Shown here piece after piece: positions 9,060 to 17,422 of a stretch of DNA of 47,727 nt (position 1 is its first letter; the number at the start of each line of letters is the position of its first letter). A model generated the notes under the pieces. The model was given only the letters and a program-made list of their open reading frames with translations, did no database searches and was not told the DNA's origin. Location: positions 1 to 47,727 of the forward strand of contig JAPPNE010000059.1 in NCBI GenBank assembly GCA_028818775.1, read 5' to 3'. Made by a program: the position numbers and the translations under genes. The stretch comes from Deltaproteobacteria bacterium (GTDB lineage: Bacteria; Desulfobacterota; Binatia; UBA9968; JAJDTQ01).

Positions 9060-10400
9060 ATGACGCGACACAACGGCACGTGGGTCGATCTCGACCGGGG
9101 CATCGTCAGCCGGGAGATCTTCGTCGACGAGGACATCTATCGCTCCGAGCTGGAGCGGATCTTCGCGCGCGCGTGGCTCTTCGTGGGCCACGAGAGCCAG
9201 GTCCCCGAGGCCGGCGACTTCTTCCTTTCGCGCATGGGGGACGAGTCGGTCATTCTGACGCGCGACCCGCAGGGGCGCATCCACGTGCTGCTCAACACCT
9301 GCCGGCACCGGGGCATGAAAGTGTGCCGCTACGACCAGGGCAACACGTCGGTGTTCACCTGCCCGTATCACGGTTGGAGCTACTCCACCGACGGCGGCCT
9401 GGTGAAGACGCCCGGGGACCTCTACGGCGTGCCGCAGTACCGCGCGGGCTACGACGAACAGCTCGACAAGGCCGAGTGGGGGCTTATCCACGCGGCGCGG
9501 ATGGAGGTCTACAAGGGCACCGTCTGGGCCAATTGGGACGCGTCCGCGCCGTCCTTCGAGGAGTACCTGGGGGGCATGCGCCTGTACCTGGACGCGCTGC
9601 TGGATGCGCGGGACGGCGGCGCGGGCGGCTCGGAGGTGCTCGGCGGCGTGGTCAAGTGGCGCATGCCGTGCAACTGGAAGTTCGCCGCCGAGAACTTCGC
9701 CTGGGACACTTATCACAGCCCCACCACCCACAAGTCCGCCGAGATCGCCGGCGTCGGGCCGGGGGGCGAGGGCCAGGAGCGGCACGGCTCGACGCACCGG
9801 AACCAGGCCAGGCGGTTCACCAGCGGGTTGATGGCGTTTCCCGCCCTCGGCCACGCCACCATCACCGGGCCGCCGGAGGTGGGCGCCGAGGCGTGGTTTC
9901 CCGAGTTCCCCAACGATCCGGTGGTGGCGGAGTACTTCAAGGAGGTGGAGGCCAGGCGGCGGGAGCGGCAGAAGGGCAAGGTCACCGTGACCCCGGGCAA
10001 CGGCAGCATCTTCCCCAACACCTCGTTCCATCCTTGGTTCCCGCGCACCATGGTGGTGTGGCATCCGCTGGGCGCGGGCCGGACCGAGGCGTGGCGCTGG
10101 TACCTGGTGGACCGGGACGCCCCCTGGGAGGTCAAGGACCTGCTGCGCCGTTACTACATGCGCTTTTCCGGCCCGGCGGGCATGGTGGAGTCCGACGACA
10201 TGGACAACTGGATCTACGCCACCGAGGCCAGCCGGGGCACCATCGCGCGCCGCTACCCTTACCACTACGGCATGGGGCTGGGGTTCGCGCAGCCCGTGGA
10301 GAACCTGCCCGACGCGGTGACCGTCAAGGCGTCCTTTTCCGAGGAAGGCGCCCGGGCGTTCTACCGGCGCTGGTCGGAGTTGATGAGTGACCAGCCGTAA
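9060..10400 (+). CDS. Rieske aromatic-ring-hydroxylating dioxygenase, alpha subunit
   Basis: Catalytic subunit of a Rieske non-heme iron oxygenase that adds both atoms of O2 to an aromatic ring. The Rieske cluster ligands are Cys81, His83, Cys101 and His104 (NTCRHRG and TCPYHGW). They fall at the same numbers as in naphthalene dioxygenase when the ATG at 9060 is used, which supports this start over an in-frame GTG at 9003. The mononuclear iron site is ENFAWDTYHSPTTH (Asp216, His219, His224), and the late acid lies in ESDDMDNW. A TTGACA hexamer at 9022-9027 could be a -35 box, but its -10 is poor. The beta subunit follows with an overlap; no ferredoxin or reductase gene is nearby. Confidence 0.92.
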   Translation: MTRHNGTWVDLDRGIVSREIFVDEDIYRSELERIFARAWLFVGHESQVPEAGDFFLSRMGDESVILTRDPQGRIHVLLNTCRHRGMKVCRYDQGNTSVFTCPYHGWSYSTDGGLVKTPGDLYGVPQYRAGYDEQLDKAEWGLIHAARMEVYKGTVWANWDASAPSFEEYLGGMRLYLDALLDARDGGAGGSEVLGGVVKWRMPCNWKFAAENFAWDTYHSPTTHKSAEIAGVGPGGEGQERHGSTHRNQARRFTSGLMAFPALGHATITGPPEVGAEAWFPEFPNDPVVAEYFKEVEARRRERQKGKVTVTPGNGSIFPNTSFHPWFPRTMVVWHPLGAGRTEAWRWYLVDRDAPWEVKDLLRRYYMRFSGPAGMVESDDMDNWIYATEASRGTIARRYPYHYGMGLGFAQPVENLPDAVTVKASFSEEGARAFYRRWSELMSDQP

Positions 10401-10971
10401 GGCCACGCTGGCGGGAAAGGTGGCTCCGGCCCCGGACGGCGCCGGGCTTGCCTACCTGCTGCTGGCGCAGGAGGTGCACGAGTTCCTGTGCGCCGAGGCG
10501 GACCTGCTGGACGAGCGCCGCTACGAGGAGTGGCTGGAACTCCTGACCGACGACGTCTCCTACTGGGCGCCCATGCGCCGGAACGTCCAGTTCGGCCACT
10601 GGGACACGGAGAACACGCGCCAGGGCCGGGACATGAACTGGTTCGACGAGGGCAAGAGCACCCTTCGGCTGCGCATCAAGCAGATCACCTCCGGAGTCCA
10701 CTGGGTGGAGGAGCCCGCGCCGCGGGTCTCCCGGCTGATCACCAACGTCCACGGCCTCCGGGCCACGCCGAGCCTGGAAGAACCCGAGGAAGTCAGCGTC
10801 AAGTACCGCGTCCTGATCTACCGCAACAAGCTCGAGGACAGCACCGACGTCTTCGCCGGCAAGCGCGACGACGTGCTGCGCAAGGTGGACGGCCGGTGGA
10901 AGATATGCAAGCGCGTCATGCTGCTGGACCAAAGCGTGCTGCTCTCCGCCACCATGCCGTTCGTGCTGTAG
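10387..10971 (+). CDS. Rieske dioxygenase, beta subunit
   Basis: Small subunit (194 residues) of the ring-hydroxylating dioxygenase, with the SnoaL/NTF2-like cone fold used to build the alpha3beta3 hexamer. Recognisable parts are the N-terminal helix EVHEFLCAEADLLDERRYEEW, the following LLTDDVSYWAPMRRN and the C-terminal sheet DDVLRKVDGRWKICKRVML. It has no cofactor ligands of its own. The start is GTG and overlaps the alpha gene by 14 bases, so the two are translated together. It converges on the minus-strand gene ending at 11034. Confidence 0.9.
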   Translation: MTSRKATLAGKVAPAPDGAGLAYLLLAQEVHEFLCAEADLLDERRYEEWLELLTDDVSYWAPMRRNVQFGHWDTENTRQGRDMNWFDEGKSTLRLRIKQITSGVHWVEEPAPRVSRLITNVHGLRATPSLEEPEEVSVKYRVLIYRNKLEDSTDVFAGKRDDVLRKVDGRWKICKRVMLLDQSVLLSATMPFVL

Positions 10972-11033
10972 GGCGCCATCGTTGCCCGTTTTCCGGCGCA
11001 TTCGAAGAGAGACGCTCCGACCCGCGGGCTCCG

Positions 11034-12011
11034 TCAGACGTCGATGAAGAGTTCGCGAAGGTCGGGCCTGTGCGAGATGAGGCCTTGGGCCAGGGAGTAA
11101 TCCAGGAACTTCTCCAGGCCCTTGCGGTTGGCCTCCAGGCCGTGGGGCCAGGGGTCGGAGCCGAGGACTTCCGCGGTGCCGTCGACGTACTCGGAGAACC
11201 ACGGCAGCACCCCGGCCGTGCTGACCCGCTCCAGCCGCTTGAAGAAGGCTTCCTTCTCCTTCCTGAGCACCCGCTCCACCTTGCGCGCGATCCCGAGCCC
11301 CTTCTCCAGGTGCTTCTCCCTGATGGCCATCAGGTGCATGAGCGGGATGACGCCGTGCCTGCGGAAGTATTCTTTCTCCCGTTCCACGGCGTCGGGGAAG
11401 AGGCAGCGCACGGCGCCGTCGGGCACCGGCGGCCTGGTCAGGTGCGCGTAGATCACCGCGTCGAGTTTCTTCTCCAGGAGCCAGTCGAAGAGCCGCGCTT
11501 CCCCGCCCGCGTTCTCCACCTTGCCGGCGAGTTCCCGGGGCAGCCTGACGCGCTCCACCCGTCCGGTGACCCAGCGGATGTCCTCCGGCCTGACGCCGTA
11601 GTCGTCCTCAAGGATGCCGCGAATCCACACCGCCGCGGTCATGTGATAGTCCGGCACCCCCACACGCTTGCCCTTGAGCTGCTCCCCGCTCACCAGCTTG
11701 CTGTCCGCGCGCACGAACAGCGCCGAGTGGCGAAAACGCCGGGACGTGAAGATGGGGAATGCCTTGTAGGCGCGCCAGCCCCGCTCCCGCATGATGGTGT
11801 AGCTCGACAGCGACAACTCCGTGACATCGTAGCGCGGCGACCGCAGCACCCGCCGGAACAGCTTGTTCGGCGGGTCCACGTAATGCCAGCGAATGTCCAG
11901 CCCGTACGCCTGGTGGCGCCCGCTCGTGAGCGCGCCGAAGAACGGGTAGTCATTGCTGGCCAGGGTGAGGGAGATGGGACGGGAATCGTTCCGTGATGGT
12001 TTGTCGGCCAA
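11034..12011 (-). CDS. 4,5-dihydroxyphthalate decarboxylase-like protein (periplasmic-binding fold)
   Basis: A 325-residue protein resembling the Pht5 family of 4,5-dihydroxyphthalate decarboxylases, which share a fold with ABC substrate-binding proteins. Typical segments are ISLTLASNDY, the motif YDVTELSLSSYTIM, and LKGKRVGVPDYHMTAAVW followed by ILEDDYGV. There is no signal peptide, which favours a cytoplasmic enzyme over a transport protein. I chose the TTG at 12011 because a perfect AAGGAG lies six bases upstream. A longer ATG start at 12068 would run into the preceding metallo-hydrolase gene. Its position beside a dioxygenase fits aromatic-acid catabolism, but the substrate is not proven. 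Confidence 0.75.
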   Translation of the reverse strand: MADKPSRNDSRPISLTLASNDYPFFGALTSGRHQAYGLDIRWHYVDPPNKLFRRVLRSPRYDVTELSLSSYTIMRERGWRAYKAFPIFTSRRFRHSALFVRADSKLVSGEQLKGKRVGVPDYHMTAAVWIRGILEDDYGVRPEDIRWVTGRVERVRLPRELAGKVENAGGEARLFDWLLEKKLDAVIYAHLTRPPVPDGAVRCLFPDAVEREKEYFRRHGVIPLMHLMAIREKHLEKGLGIARKVERVLRKEKEAFFKRLERVSTAGVLPWFSEYVDGTAEVLGSDPWPHGLEANRKGLEKFLDYSLAQGLISHRPDLRELFIDV

Positions 12012-12040
12012 GTCCTTCTCCTTCCGGGACGGGCGTATGT

Positions 12041-12925
12041 TCAGGCCGGCGAAGTGTACGGCCTGCACCGCACCTCGTCGCCGATGTCGAACCGCATCAG
12101 GTCTTCGCCCAGCACCAGCGGTCCGGCGTAGGTCGCGCGGGTGGCCGGGACCAGGTCGGCGTCGGTGGCTTCGCCGAAGAGGAGGATGTGGTTGTAGACG
12201 GCGAGCCGGGGGCGGGTGCGCGCGAACACCTTGCCGGCGTCTTCCGGGGTGGTGTGGTTGCGGCGGATGCGTTCCAGGTTGGCGCGCTCCAGGCCTCCGC
12301 CCATGCCGTGAGTGACCTCGTGAACCAGGAGGTCGACGTCCTGCGAGTGCGCCATGAGGTTCTCATTGAAGGTGGTGTCGCCGGACAGGACCGCGGAGCG
12401 GCCGTTGAAGTCGATGCGGTAGCCGAAGGCGTCGAGCTGCTCGCCGCCGTGATCGACCTCGAAGGCGGTGACGCGGATGCCGTCCGAGTCGAAGACGACG
12501 CCCTCCTCGATCTCGGTGGATTCGAGCTTCACGCCGTCGGCGTTGTAGCTGTGGCTGCGCACTCGGATGTCGGTGGCGAAGGCTAAGGGGAGGTGCTCGG
12601 CCATTTGGTTCGTGCCCTCGGGTCCCCAGACCTTGAGCGGCACGGTGCGCCGGCCCCAGGGCCGGCCGATCCAGCCGGTGAGCCAGAGATCCGCGAAACC
12701 CACCACGTGGTCCGAGTGGTGGTGGGTGAGGAACATGCCCGTGATGTCGCCGAAGGGAAGCCCGAGCTGGTGCAGGCGTTGCAGCGCGCCGCGTCCGGCG
12801 TCGAACAAGAGCTTCTCGCCCCCTGCCTCCACGAGCGTGCTCGGCCCGAAACGGTCGAGCACGGGCGGCGGCGCACCCGTGCCCAGAAGGGTCACGCGAA
12901 AGAGATCATCGAATTCGTCTGCCAT
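12041..12925 (-). CDS. Metallo-beta-lactamase fold hydrolase, RNase Z-like
   Basis: A 294-residue MBL-fold hydrolase. It starts VTLLGTGAPPP, as RNase Z and arylsulfatase relatives do, and has the metal motif THHHSDH (His68, His70, Asp72, His73). Further ligands are a histidine in FEVDHGGEQ, the aspartate of LSGDTTFNE, and late histidines in LLVHEVTHG and YNHILLFG. The tRNA-binding arm of true RNase Z is not evident, so a small-molecule ester or lactone hydrolase is more likely. The start is supported by GGGAG six bases upstream. It is 29 bases before the dihydroxyphthalate-decarboxylase-like gene on the same strand, probably one operon. Confidence 0.83.
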   Translation of the reverse strand: MADEFDDLFRVTLLGTGAPPPVLDRFGPSTLVEAGGEKLLFDAGRGALQRLHQLGLPFGDITGMFLTHHHSDHVVGFADLWLTGWIGRPWGRRTVPLKVWGPEGTNQMAEHLPLAFATDIRVRSHSYNADGVKLESTEIEEGVVFDSDGIRVTAFEVDHGGEQLDAFGYRIDFNGRSAVLSGDTTFNENLMAHSQDVDLLVHEVTHGMGGGLERANLERIRRNHTTPEDAGKVFARTRPRLAVYNHILLFGEATDADLVPATRATYAGPLVLGEDLMRFDIGDEVRCRPYTSPA

Positions 12926-12934
12926 GCAGGCTCC

Positions 12935-13348
12935 CTACCGGTCTGCCCGGATACGGCTTAGCGGGCCTGACCAGCCGAGGATGCGGCGGTCGGCGGTGAC
13001 AAGGCGGTGACCTTCCAGTGCCGTGGCGACGATCATGCGGTCCGCGGGATCGGCATGGAACTCGGGAAGACCAATGGCGCGGACGGCGATGGATCCATTG
13101 ACCGCGATTTCTACTATGCCCTGGTCGAGCAGCTCGCGACGCCAGTGGGCGACGTCTTCAGGGAATCGAATCCGTCCCTTTTGTTGAAGCAACGCGATTT
13201 CCCAGAACGAAATCGCCGAGACGGCGACCTCCTCCGACGCCCATGCGCGGTCGATTTCCACTCGGGCATTGCCCCCGAGTCGGTCTTCATCCAATCTGGT
13301 CCAAAGGATGACGTGCGTATCCAGGACAATCACGAATCGCCGCTCCAC
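12935..13348 (-). CDS. vapC: PIN-domain toxin, VapC type
   Basis: A 137-residue PIN ribonuclease, the toxin of a type II toxin-antitoxin pair. The acidic active-site residues are all present: Asp10 in VLDTHVILW, Glu50 in AISFWEIALL, Asp100 and Asp103 in FHADPADRMIVATAL, and Asp120 in LVTADRRIL. Length is typical. It overlaps the end of the upstream antitoxin gene by 19 bases, as expected for a co-translated pair. It ends ten bases before the metallo-hydrolase start, so read-through into that gene is possible. Confidence 0.9.
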   Translation of the reverse strand: MERRFVIVLDTHVILWTRLDEDRLGGNARVEIDRAWASEEVAVSAISFWEIALLQQKGRIRFPEDVAHWRRELLDQGIVEIAVNGSIAVRAIGLPEFHADPADRMIVATALEGHRLVTADRRILGWSGPLSRIRADR

Positions 13349-13593
13349 GTCTTGCCCTTATCGGCCTCCCACTCCACATTGATGGGCTCGATAATGTCAC
13401 CGATTATCTCAATTCTCCCCCTGTCGATGCCGAACAGGCTCTTGGGTCGTTCCCGGTAGGGCACCAGCCGCGAGACCGGACGGCCGTTCTTGGTGATGAC
13501 GATCTCATAGCCGCCCTCGGCGACATCATCCATCAGCTTCAGACACTTCGCCTTGAACTCGGACGCCTTGATCGTCAGGGTTGTCTCGGCCAT
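13330..13593 (-). CDS. Antitoxin of the Phd/YefM type
   Basis: An 87-residue antitoxin that should bind its own promoter through the N-terminal half and neutralise the PIN toxin through the C-terminal tail. The N-terminus, TLTIKASEFKAKCLKLMDDV followed by VITKNGRPVSRLVP, is the Phd/YefM fold. The tail (about residues 55-87) is charged and likely disordered when free. I chose the second in-frame ATG because GGAGG lies eight bases upstream; an ATG at 13614 has no such site. It is first in the pair and overlaps the toxin gene. Confidence 0.88.
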   Translation of the reverse strand: MAETTLTIKASEFKAKCLKLMDDVAEGGYEIVITKNGRPVSRLVPYRERPKSLFGIDRGRIEIIGDIIEPINVEWEADKGKTWSGDS

Positions 13594-13659
13594 GGATCGC
13601 TCAACCTCCTTCAAGGTAGCCAGGGGTTCCTGTATTTGACCATGGTGCTGACCATGGTA

Positions 13660-14089
13660 TCAAGGTGCTTCCCACTCCGCAATGCCGCCGGGGACCACGT
13701 GAAACAGCGGGTGCGGCAGGGGGGAGGTTTCCGCGAGCAATTCCTCGTGCCGTCGGGGTGAGCGCCTGCTCAGCTTGTCCATCAGATGGCGCCACTCGAA
13801 CTCCATCTGGCCCTGCGGCACGTTGATCTGTCGGGACGTGCGGCGGCGCGCGATTCGACGTCGATCGAACCGGTAGCCGCGCGCCGCCGATTCCGCATGG
13901 ACGATCCGCAGGTACTGGGCGATGGAGGACAAGGGGGGCGGGGTGCTGGCGAAAACGGAGCAACTGCGGATGGTTGCGGTATCCGGCGGTCGTCCCTGCC
14001 AGGACGGCCTGAGCGAGGAGCGCTTCCCGCCACAAGGCGACGAGCCCGCGTGCGTCGAGGTACCTCGGATGGAGACTCCACAAGCGCAT
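13660..14089 (-). pseudogene. Pyrimidine-dimer DNA glycosylase/endonuclease V-like gene with a frameshift
   Basis: The first half reads MRLWSLHPRYLDARGLVALW and continues to LRFRQHPAP. The second half continues in another frame with SSIAQYLRIVHAESAARGYRF and ends HPLFHVVPGGIAEWE. Together they make one protein of about 142 residues of the Pyr_excise family, which cleaves DNA at UV photoproducts. The break is at a run of six G (13933-13938). With five G the two halves join as QHPAPLSSIAQYL, so one base has been gained there. This may be real inactivation, slippage in a homopolymer, or a sequencing error. It is divergent from hpnC. Confidence 0.75.
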
Positions 14090-14285
14090 GTCATCAGCAT
14101 CACATCGGATCCGTCCCGGAGCAAGATGGGTCAGGAACCTTCGTATCGTGACGCGGGACAACGGCAGGTCAATGAGACGCGGTACCCGTATGTTCATATG
14201 GTCCGGAACGGCGGTTTCGTGGTAGCCTGATCGGCAGGGCGAACGGGATTTGATGGAGGTCGTTCGCCGAAACCAGTACCCCACG

Positions 14286-15215
14286 ATGAATACGTCGGTG
14301 TCCATGGAAACGCCGTCCGGCAAGGCCGCGGCGGATGAGAATTTTCCGGTGGGCTCGTGGCTCTTGCCGGCGCGCCTGCGCCCGCACATCGCCACCTTCT
14401 ACGCCTACGCCCGGGCCATCGACGACATCGCCGACAACCCGGCCCTGTCGCCCGGCGACAAGATCGCGCGCCTCGACGGTTTCGCCAACGCGGTCACCGG
14501 CGCCGGTGCCTCGGAGCCGGCTTTCGGCAAGGCGCACGCCATCCGTCGCAGCCTGGCCGAGACCGGCGTGACGCCCCGGCACTGCGTGGACCTGACCCGG
14601 GCGTTCAAGCAGGACGCGGTCAAGCTGCGCTATGACGACTGGGACGATCTCATGGGTTACTGCGACCTGTCGGCGGCGCCGGTGGGCCGCTACCTGGTGG
14701 ACCTGCATGGCGAGTCGCCGGCGGCCTACCCCGCCTCCGATGCCCTGTGCAACGCCCTCCAGGTGCTCAACCACCTCCAGGACTGCGGCGAGGACTACAA
14801 GGCGCTGAACCGGGTCTACCTGCCGCGTGACTGGATGTCGGCCGCGGGAGCCGATGTAGGAGCCCTGGCGCATGGGGGCGCCGGCGCCCCCATGCGGCGG
14901 GTGTTGGACCGCTGCCTCGACCACACGGACCGGCTTCTGGAAACCGCGGACGCGCTGCCCGGCCACCTGCGCAACCTGCGTTTCGCCATGGAAGCCGCGG
15001 TCATTGTCGCCATCGCCTGGAGGCTCAGCGCGGAACTGCGCCGGCGCGATCCGCTGGCCGAACGGGTGGTGTTGACCAAGGTCCAGTACGCGGCGTGTTG
15101 CGCGCGCGGCATCGGCCGGGTGCTGTTCGAGCGGGCCTTGCGACGCAACCGCGGGCCGGGACCGCCTCGTGCCGGCACGCGCGGCGGCGAGGATGCGTCG
15201 AATGGCGGAAGGTAG
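14286..15215 (+). CDS. hpnC: Squalene synthesis protein HpnC (hydroxysqualene synthase)
   Basis: A trans-isoprenyl diphosphate synthase family enzyme that converts presqualene diphosphate to hydroxysqualene in the three-step bacterial squalene route. Visible are the family opening ENFPVGSWLLPARLR, the first aspartate-rich motif ARAIDDIADN, and the second in NHLQDCGEDY followed by LNRVYLP. Length (309 residues) fits. Start choice is uncertain: ATG codons at 14253, 14286 and 14304 are in frame and none has a clear binding site at a good distance. It opens the hpnCDE-ispH series and overlaps the likely hpnD start by 14 bases. Confidence 0.9.
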   Translation: MNTSVSMETPSGKAAADENFPVGSWLLPARLRPHIATFYAYARAIDDIADNPALSPGDKIARLDGFANAVTGAGASEPAFGKAHAIRRSLAETGVTPRHCVDLTRAFKQDAVKLRYDDWDDLMGYCDLSAAPVGRYLVDLHGESPAAYPASDALCNALQVLNHLQDCGEDYKALNRVYLPRDWMSAAGADVGALAHGGAGAPMRRVLDRCLDHTDRLLETADALPGHLRNLRFAMEAAVIVAIAWRLSAELRRRDPLAERVVLTKVQYAACCARGIGRVLFERALRRNRGPGPPRAGTRGGEDASNGGR

Positions 15216-16086
15216 GCGCACGGCGGGCTCGGCAGCCCCGGGGGAACGTGCCACGGAGCCGTGGACCCACGTTCACCGGGTTGTGGCGCGCTCGGGCACG
15301 TCGTTCCTGTGGGGCATGCGGGTGCTGCCGGCGGAGCGGCGCCGCGCCATGTACGCCATCTACGCATTTTGTCGCGAAGTAGACGACGTGGCCGACGAGC
15401 CTGGGGACAGCGCGGAGAAGAAGCGCGGATTGGCGGCGTGGCGTGAAGAGATCGCGCGGCTCTACGCGGGCGAGCCGCGGTGGCTTACGACAAGGGCGCT
15501 GTTGCAGCCCGTGCAGCGCTACGATTTGCCGCGGGAGGAGTTCCTCGCTGTTATCGACGGCGTCGAGACCGACACGGCGCCGGCGGTCAGGATGGGGACC
15601 CTGGATGACCTGCTGCGCTATTGCCGCAGGGTGGCGGGTGCCGTGGGGATGCTGTCCATACACGCGTTCGGCGTGCCTCGGGACCCTGGATACCAGATTG
15701 CCGAGACTCTCGGGAACGCCGTGCAACTCACCAACATCCTGCGCGACGTGAAGGAAGACGCGGCCAACGGACGTCTCTACGTCCCCCTGGACCTGATGCG
15801 GCGGCACGGCGTGCCGGAGAGTCCCCTGAGCGCGGTGTGCGACCAGCCGGGGTTCGTCGCGGCGTGTGCGGAGCTGGCGGGGATGGCGCGCGACCACTAC
15901 GCCGGTACCGAACGGCTGCTGGCCCCGCTCGGGCGGCGCCAAGTCCGCCCCATCGTACTCATGATGGCGGTCTATCGCGAGACGCTCCGGCTCCTGGAAG
16001 ACCGTGGCTGGACGCGCATGGACCGGTCCGTGCGGCTTGGCCGGGCGCGCAAACTGTGGGTCGCGTTGCGCTACGGCCTTCTCTGA
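15202..16086 (+). CDS. hpnD: Presqualene diphosphate synthase HpnD
   Basis: Condenses two farnesyl diphosphates to presqualene diphosphate, the first committed step to squalene and hopanoids. Both aspartate-rich motifs are intact: CREVDDVADE, and NILRDVKEDAANGRLYVP. Other family marks are SFLWGMRVLP, MYAIYAFCR and the segment AVQLTNIL. The ATG at 15202 is preferred because GAGG lies upstream within the end of hpnC; GTG at 15169 and ATG at 15193 are alternatives. It is 12 bases before hpnE. Together with HpnC and HpnE it gives the full pathway. Confidence 0.93.
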   Translation: MAEGRRTAGSAAPGERATEPWTHVHRVVARSGTSFLWGMRVLPAERRRAMYAIYAFCREVDDVADEPGDSAEKKRGLAAWREEIARLYAGEPRWLTTRALLQPVQRYDLPREEFLAVIDGVETDTAPAVRMGTLDDLLRYCRRVAGAVGMLSIHAFGVPRDPGYQIAETLGNAVQLTNILRDVKEDAANGRLYVPLDLMRRHGVPESPLSAVCDQPGFVAACAELAGMARDHYAGTERLLAPLGRRQVRPIVLMMAVYRETLRLLEDRGWTRMDRSVRLGRARKLWVALRYGLL

Positions 16087-16098
16087 GCGCCTTCTTTC

Positions 16099-17358
16099 GT
16101 GGCCCGGACCTATGTCATCGGCGCCGGTCTGGCCGGCCTTTCCGCCGCGGTTTCACTGGCGCGGGCGGGGCGCGCGGTGACCCTGTGCGAAGCCAGCGGG
16201 CAGGCCGGCGGGCGCTGCCGGTCCTACTTCGATGACAGGCTCGGTTGCGCCATCGACAACGGCAACCACCTGCTGCTCACCGGCAACCGCTCCACCATGA
16301 GTTACCTGGAGGCCATCGACGCCGCCGAGGAGTTGGTGGGGCCTGCTTCGGCCTGCTTCCCGTTCCTGGACCTCCGCAGCGGCGAGCGCTGGCGCCTGCG
16401 CCCCAACGCCGGCCCGCTGCCCTGGTGGATTCTCGACCCGCGCCGGCGCGTGCCCGGCACGCGCGCATTGGAGTACCTCTCCGGCCTCCGTATCGCGCTG
16501 GCGGGTGCGGACCGCACCGTGACCGATTGCGTGGGCGATCATGGTTCCCTGTTCGAGAGGTTCTGGGAACCGCTGGCCGTGGCCGCGCTGAACAGCCCGG
16601 TGCGGGCCGGCGCCGCGCGTCTGCTGTGGCCGGTTTTGCGTGAGACCTTCGGCAGGGGAGAGGCCGCCTGCCGGCCGCGCATCGCCCGGACCGGGCTCTC
16701 CGGGACGTTCGTGGACCCGGCGCTGGAGCTGCTGTGCCGGCGTGGCGCCGCCGTCCGGTTCGGCACCCGGTTGCGCGCCATCGCCGGCGAGGGCGGCGCG
16801 GCGCGGGGCTTGGATTTCGGCACCGAAGCGGTGGCCTTGAAAGACGGCGACAGCGTCGTCCTGGCGCTGCCGCCGCAGGTCGCGGCGAGCCTGGTGCCGG
16901 ACCTCGCCGTCCCCGAGGAGAGCCACGCCATCGTCAACGCCCACTTCCGCCTGTCGGAACGCGGTGGCCTGCCTGAAGACCTGCCGTTCCTCGGGCTCAT
17001 CGGCGGGACGGCCCAATGGCTGTTCGTCCGCGGCGATGTCGCGTCCATCACCATCAGCGCGGCCGACGGCATGGTCGACGAGGACGCCGACGCCATCGCC
17101 CGCAAGACGTGGCGCGACGTCGCCGCCGCCCTGGGGCGCCCGCCGCGGCCGCTGCCGCGGTACCGGGTCGTCAAGGAGAAGCGGGCGACGTTCGCGCAGA
17201 CGCCGGCGCAGGTGAAACGCCGTCCGGGCACGCGCGGCCGTTTCGCCAACGTGTACCTGGCGGGGGACTGGATCGACACCGGGCTGCCCGCGACCATCGA
17301 GAGCGCCGTCCGCTCCGGCCACATGGCGGCGCGCGCCATCGATGGGGGCGTTCCGTAG
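16099..17358 (+). CDS. hpnE: Hydroxysqualene dehydroxylase HpnE
   Basis: FAD-dependent amine-oxidase-fold enzyme that reduces hydroxysqualene to squalene. The dinucleotide motif is at the N-terminus, YVIGAGLAGLSAAVSLARAG, followed by EASGQAGGRCRSYFD. The second FAD contact is near the C-terminus, NVYLAGDWIDTGLPATIESA. The length of 419 residues is normal. The start is GTG, 12 bases after hpnD, so translation is probably coupled. No hopene cyclase (shc) gene lies in the window, so the fate of the squalene is not shown here. Confidence 0.93.
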   Translation: MARTYVIGAGLAGLSAAVSLARAGRAVTLCEASGQAGGRCRSYFDDRLGCAIDNGNHLLLTGNRSTMSYLEAIDAAEELVGPASACFPFLDLRSGERWRLRPNAGPLPWWILDPRRRVPGTRALEYLSGLRIALAGADRTVTDCVGDHGSLFERFWEPLAVAALNSPVRAGAARLLWPVLRETFGRGEAACRPRIARTGLSGTFVDPALELLCRRGAAVRFGTRLRAIAGEGGAARGLDFGTEAVALKDGDSVVLALPPQVAASLVPDLAVPEESHAIVNAHFRLSERGGLPEDLPFLGLIGGTAQWLFVRGDVASITISAADGMVDEDADAIARKTWRDVAAALGRPPRPLPRYRVVKEKRATFAQTPAQVKRRPGTRGRFANVYLAGDWIDTGLPATIESAVRSGHMAARAIDGGVP

Positions 17359-17422
17359 CGGCCGGAAACATTGACCCTTGGGTGCCGCTGTTGCATAGTG
17401 AGTCAGAGAGGAAGGAATTCCA

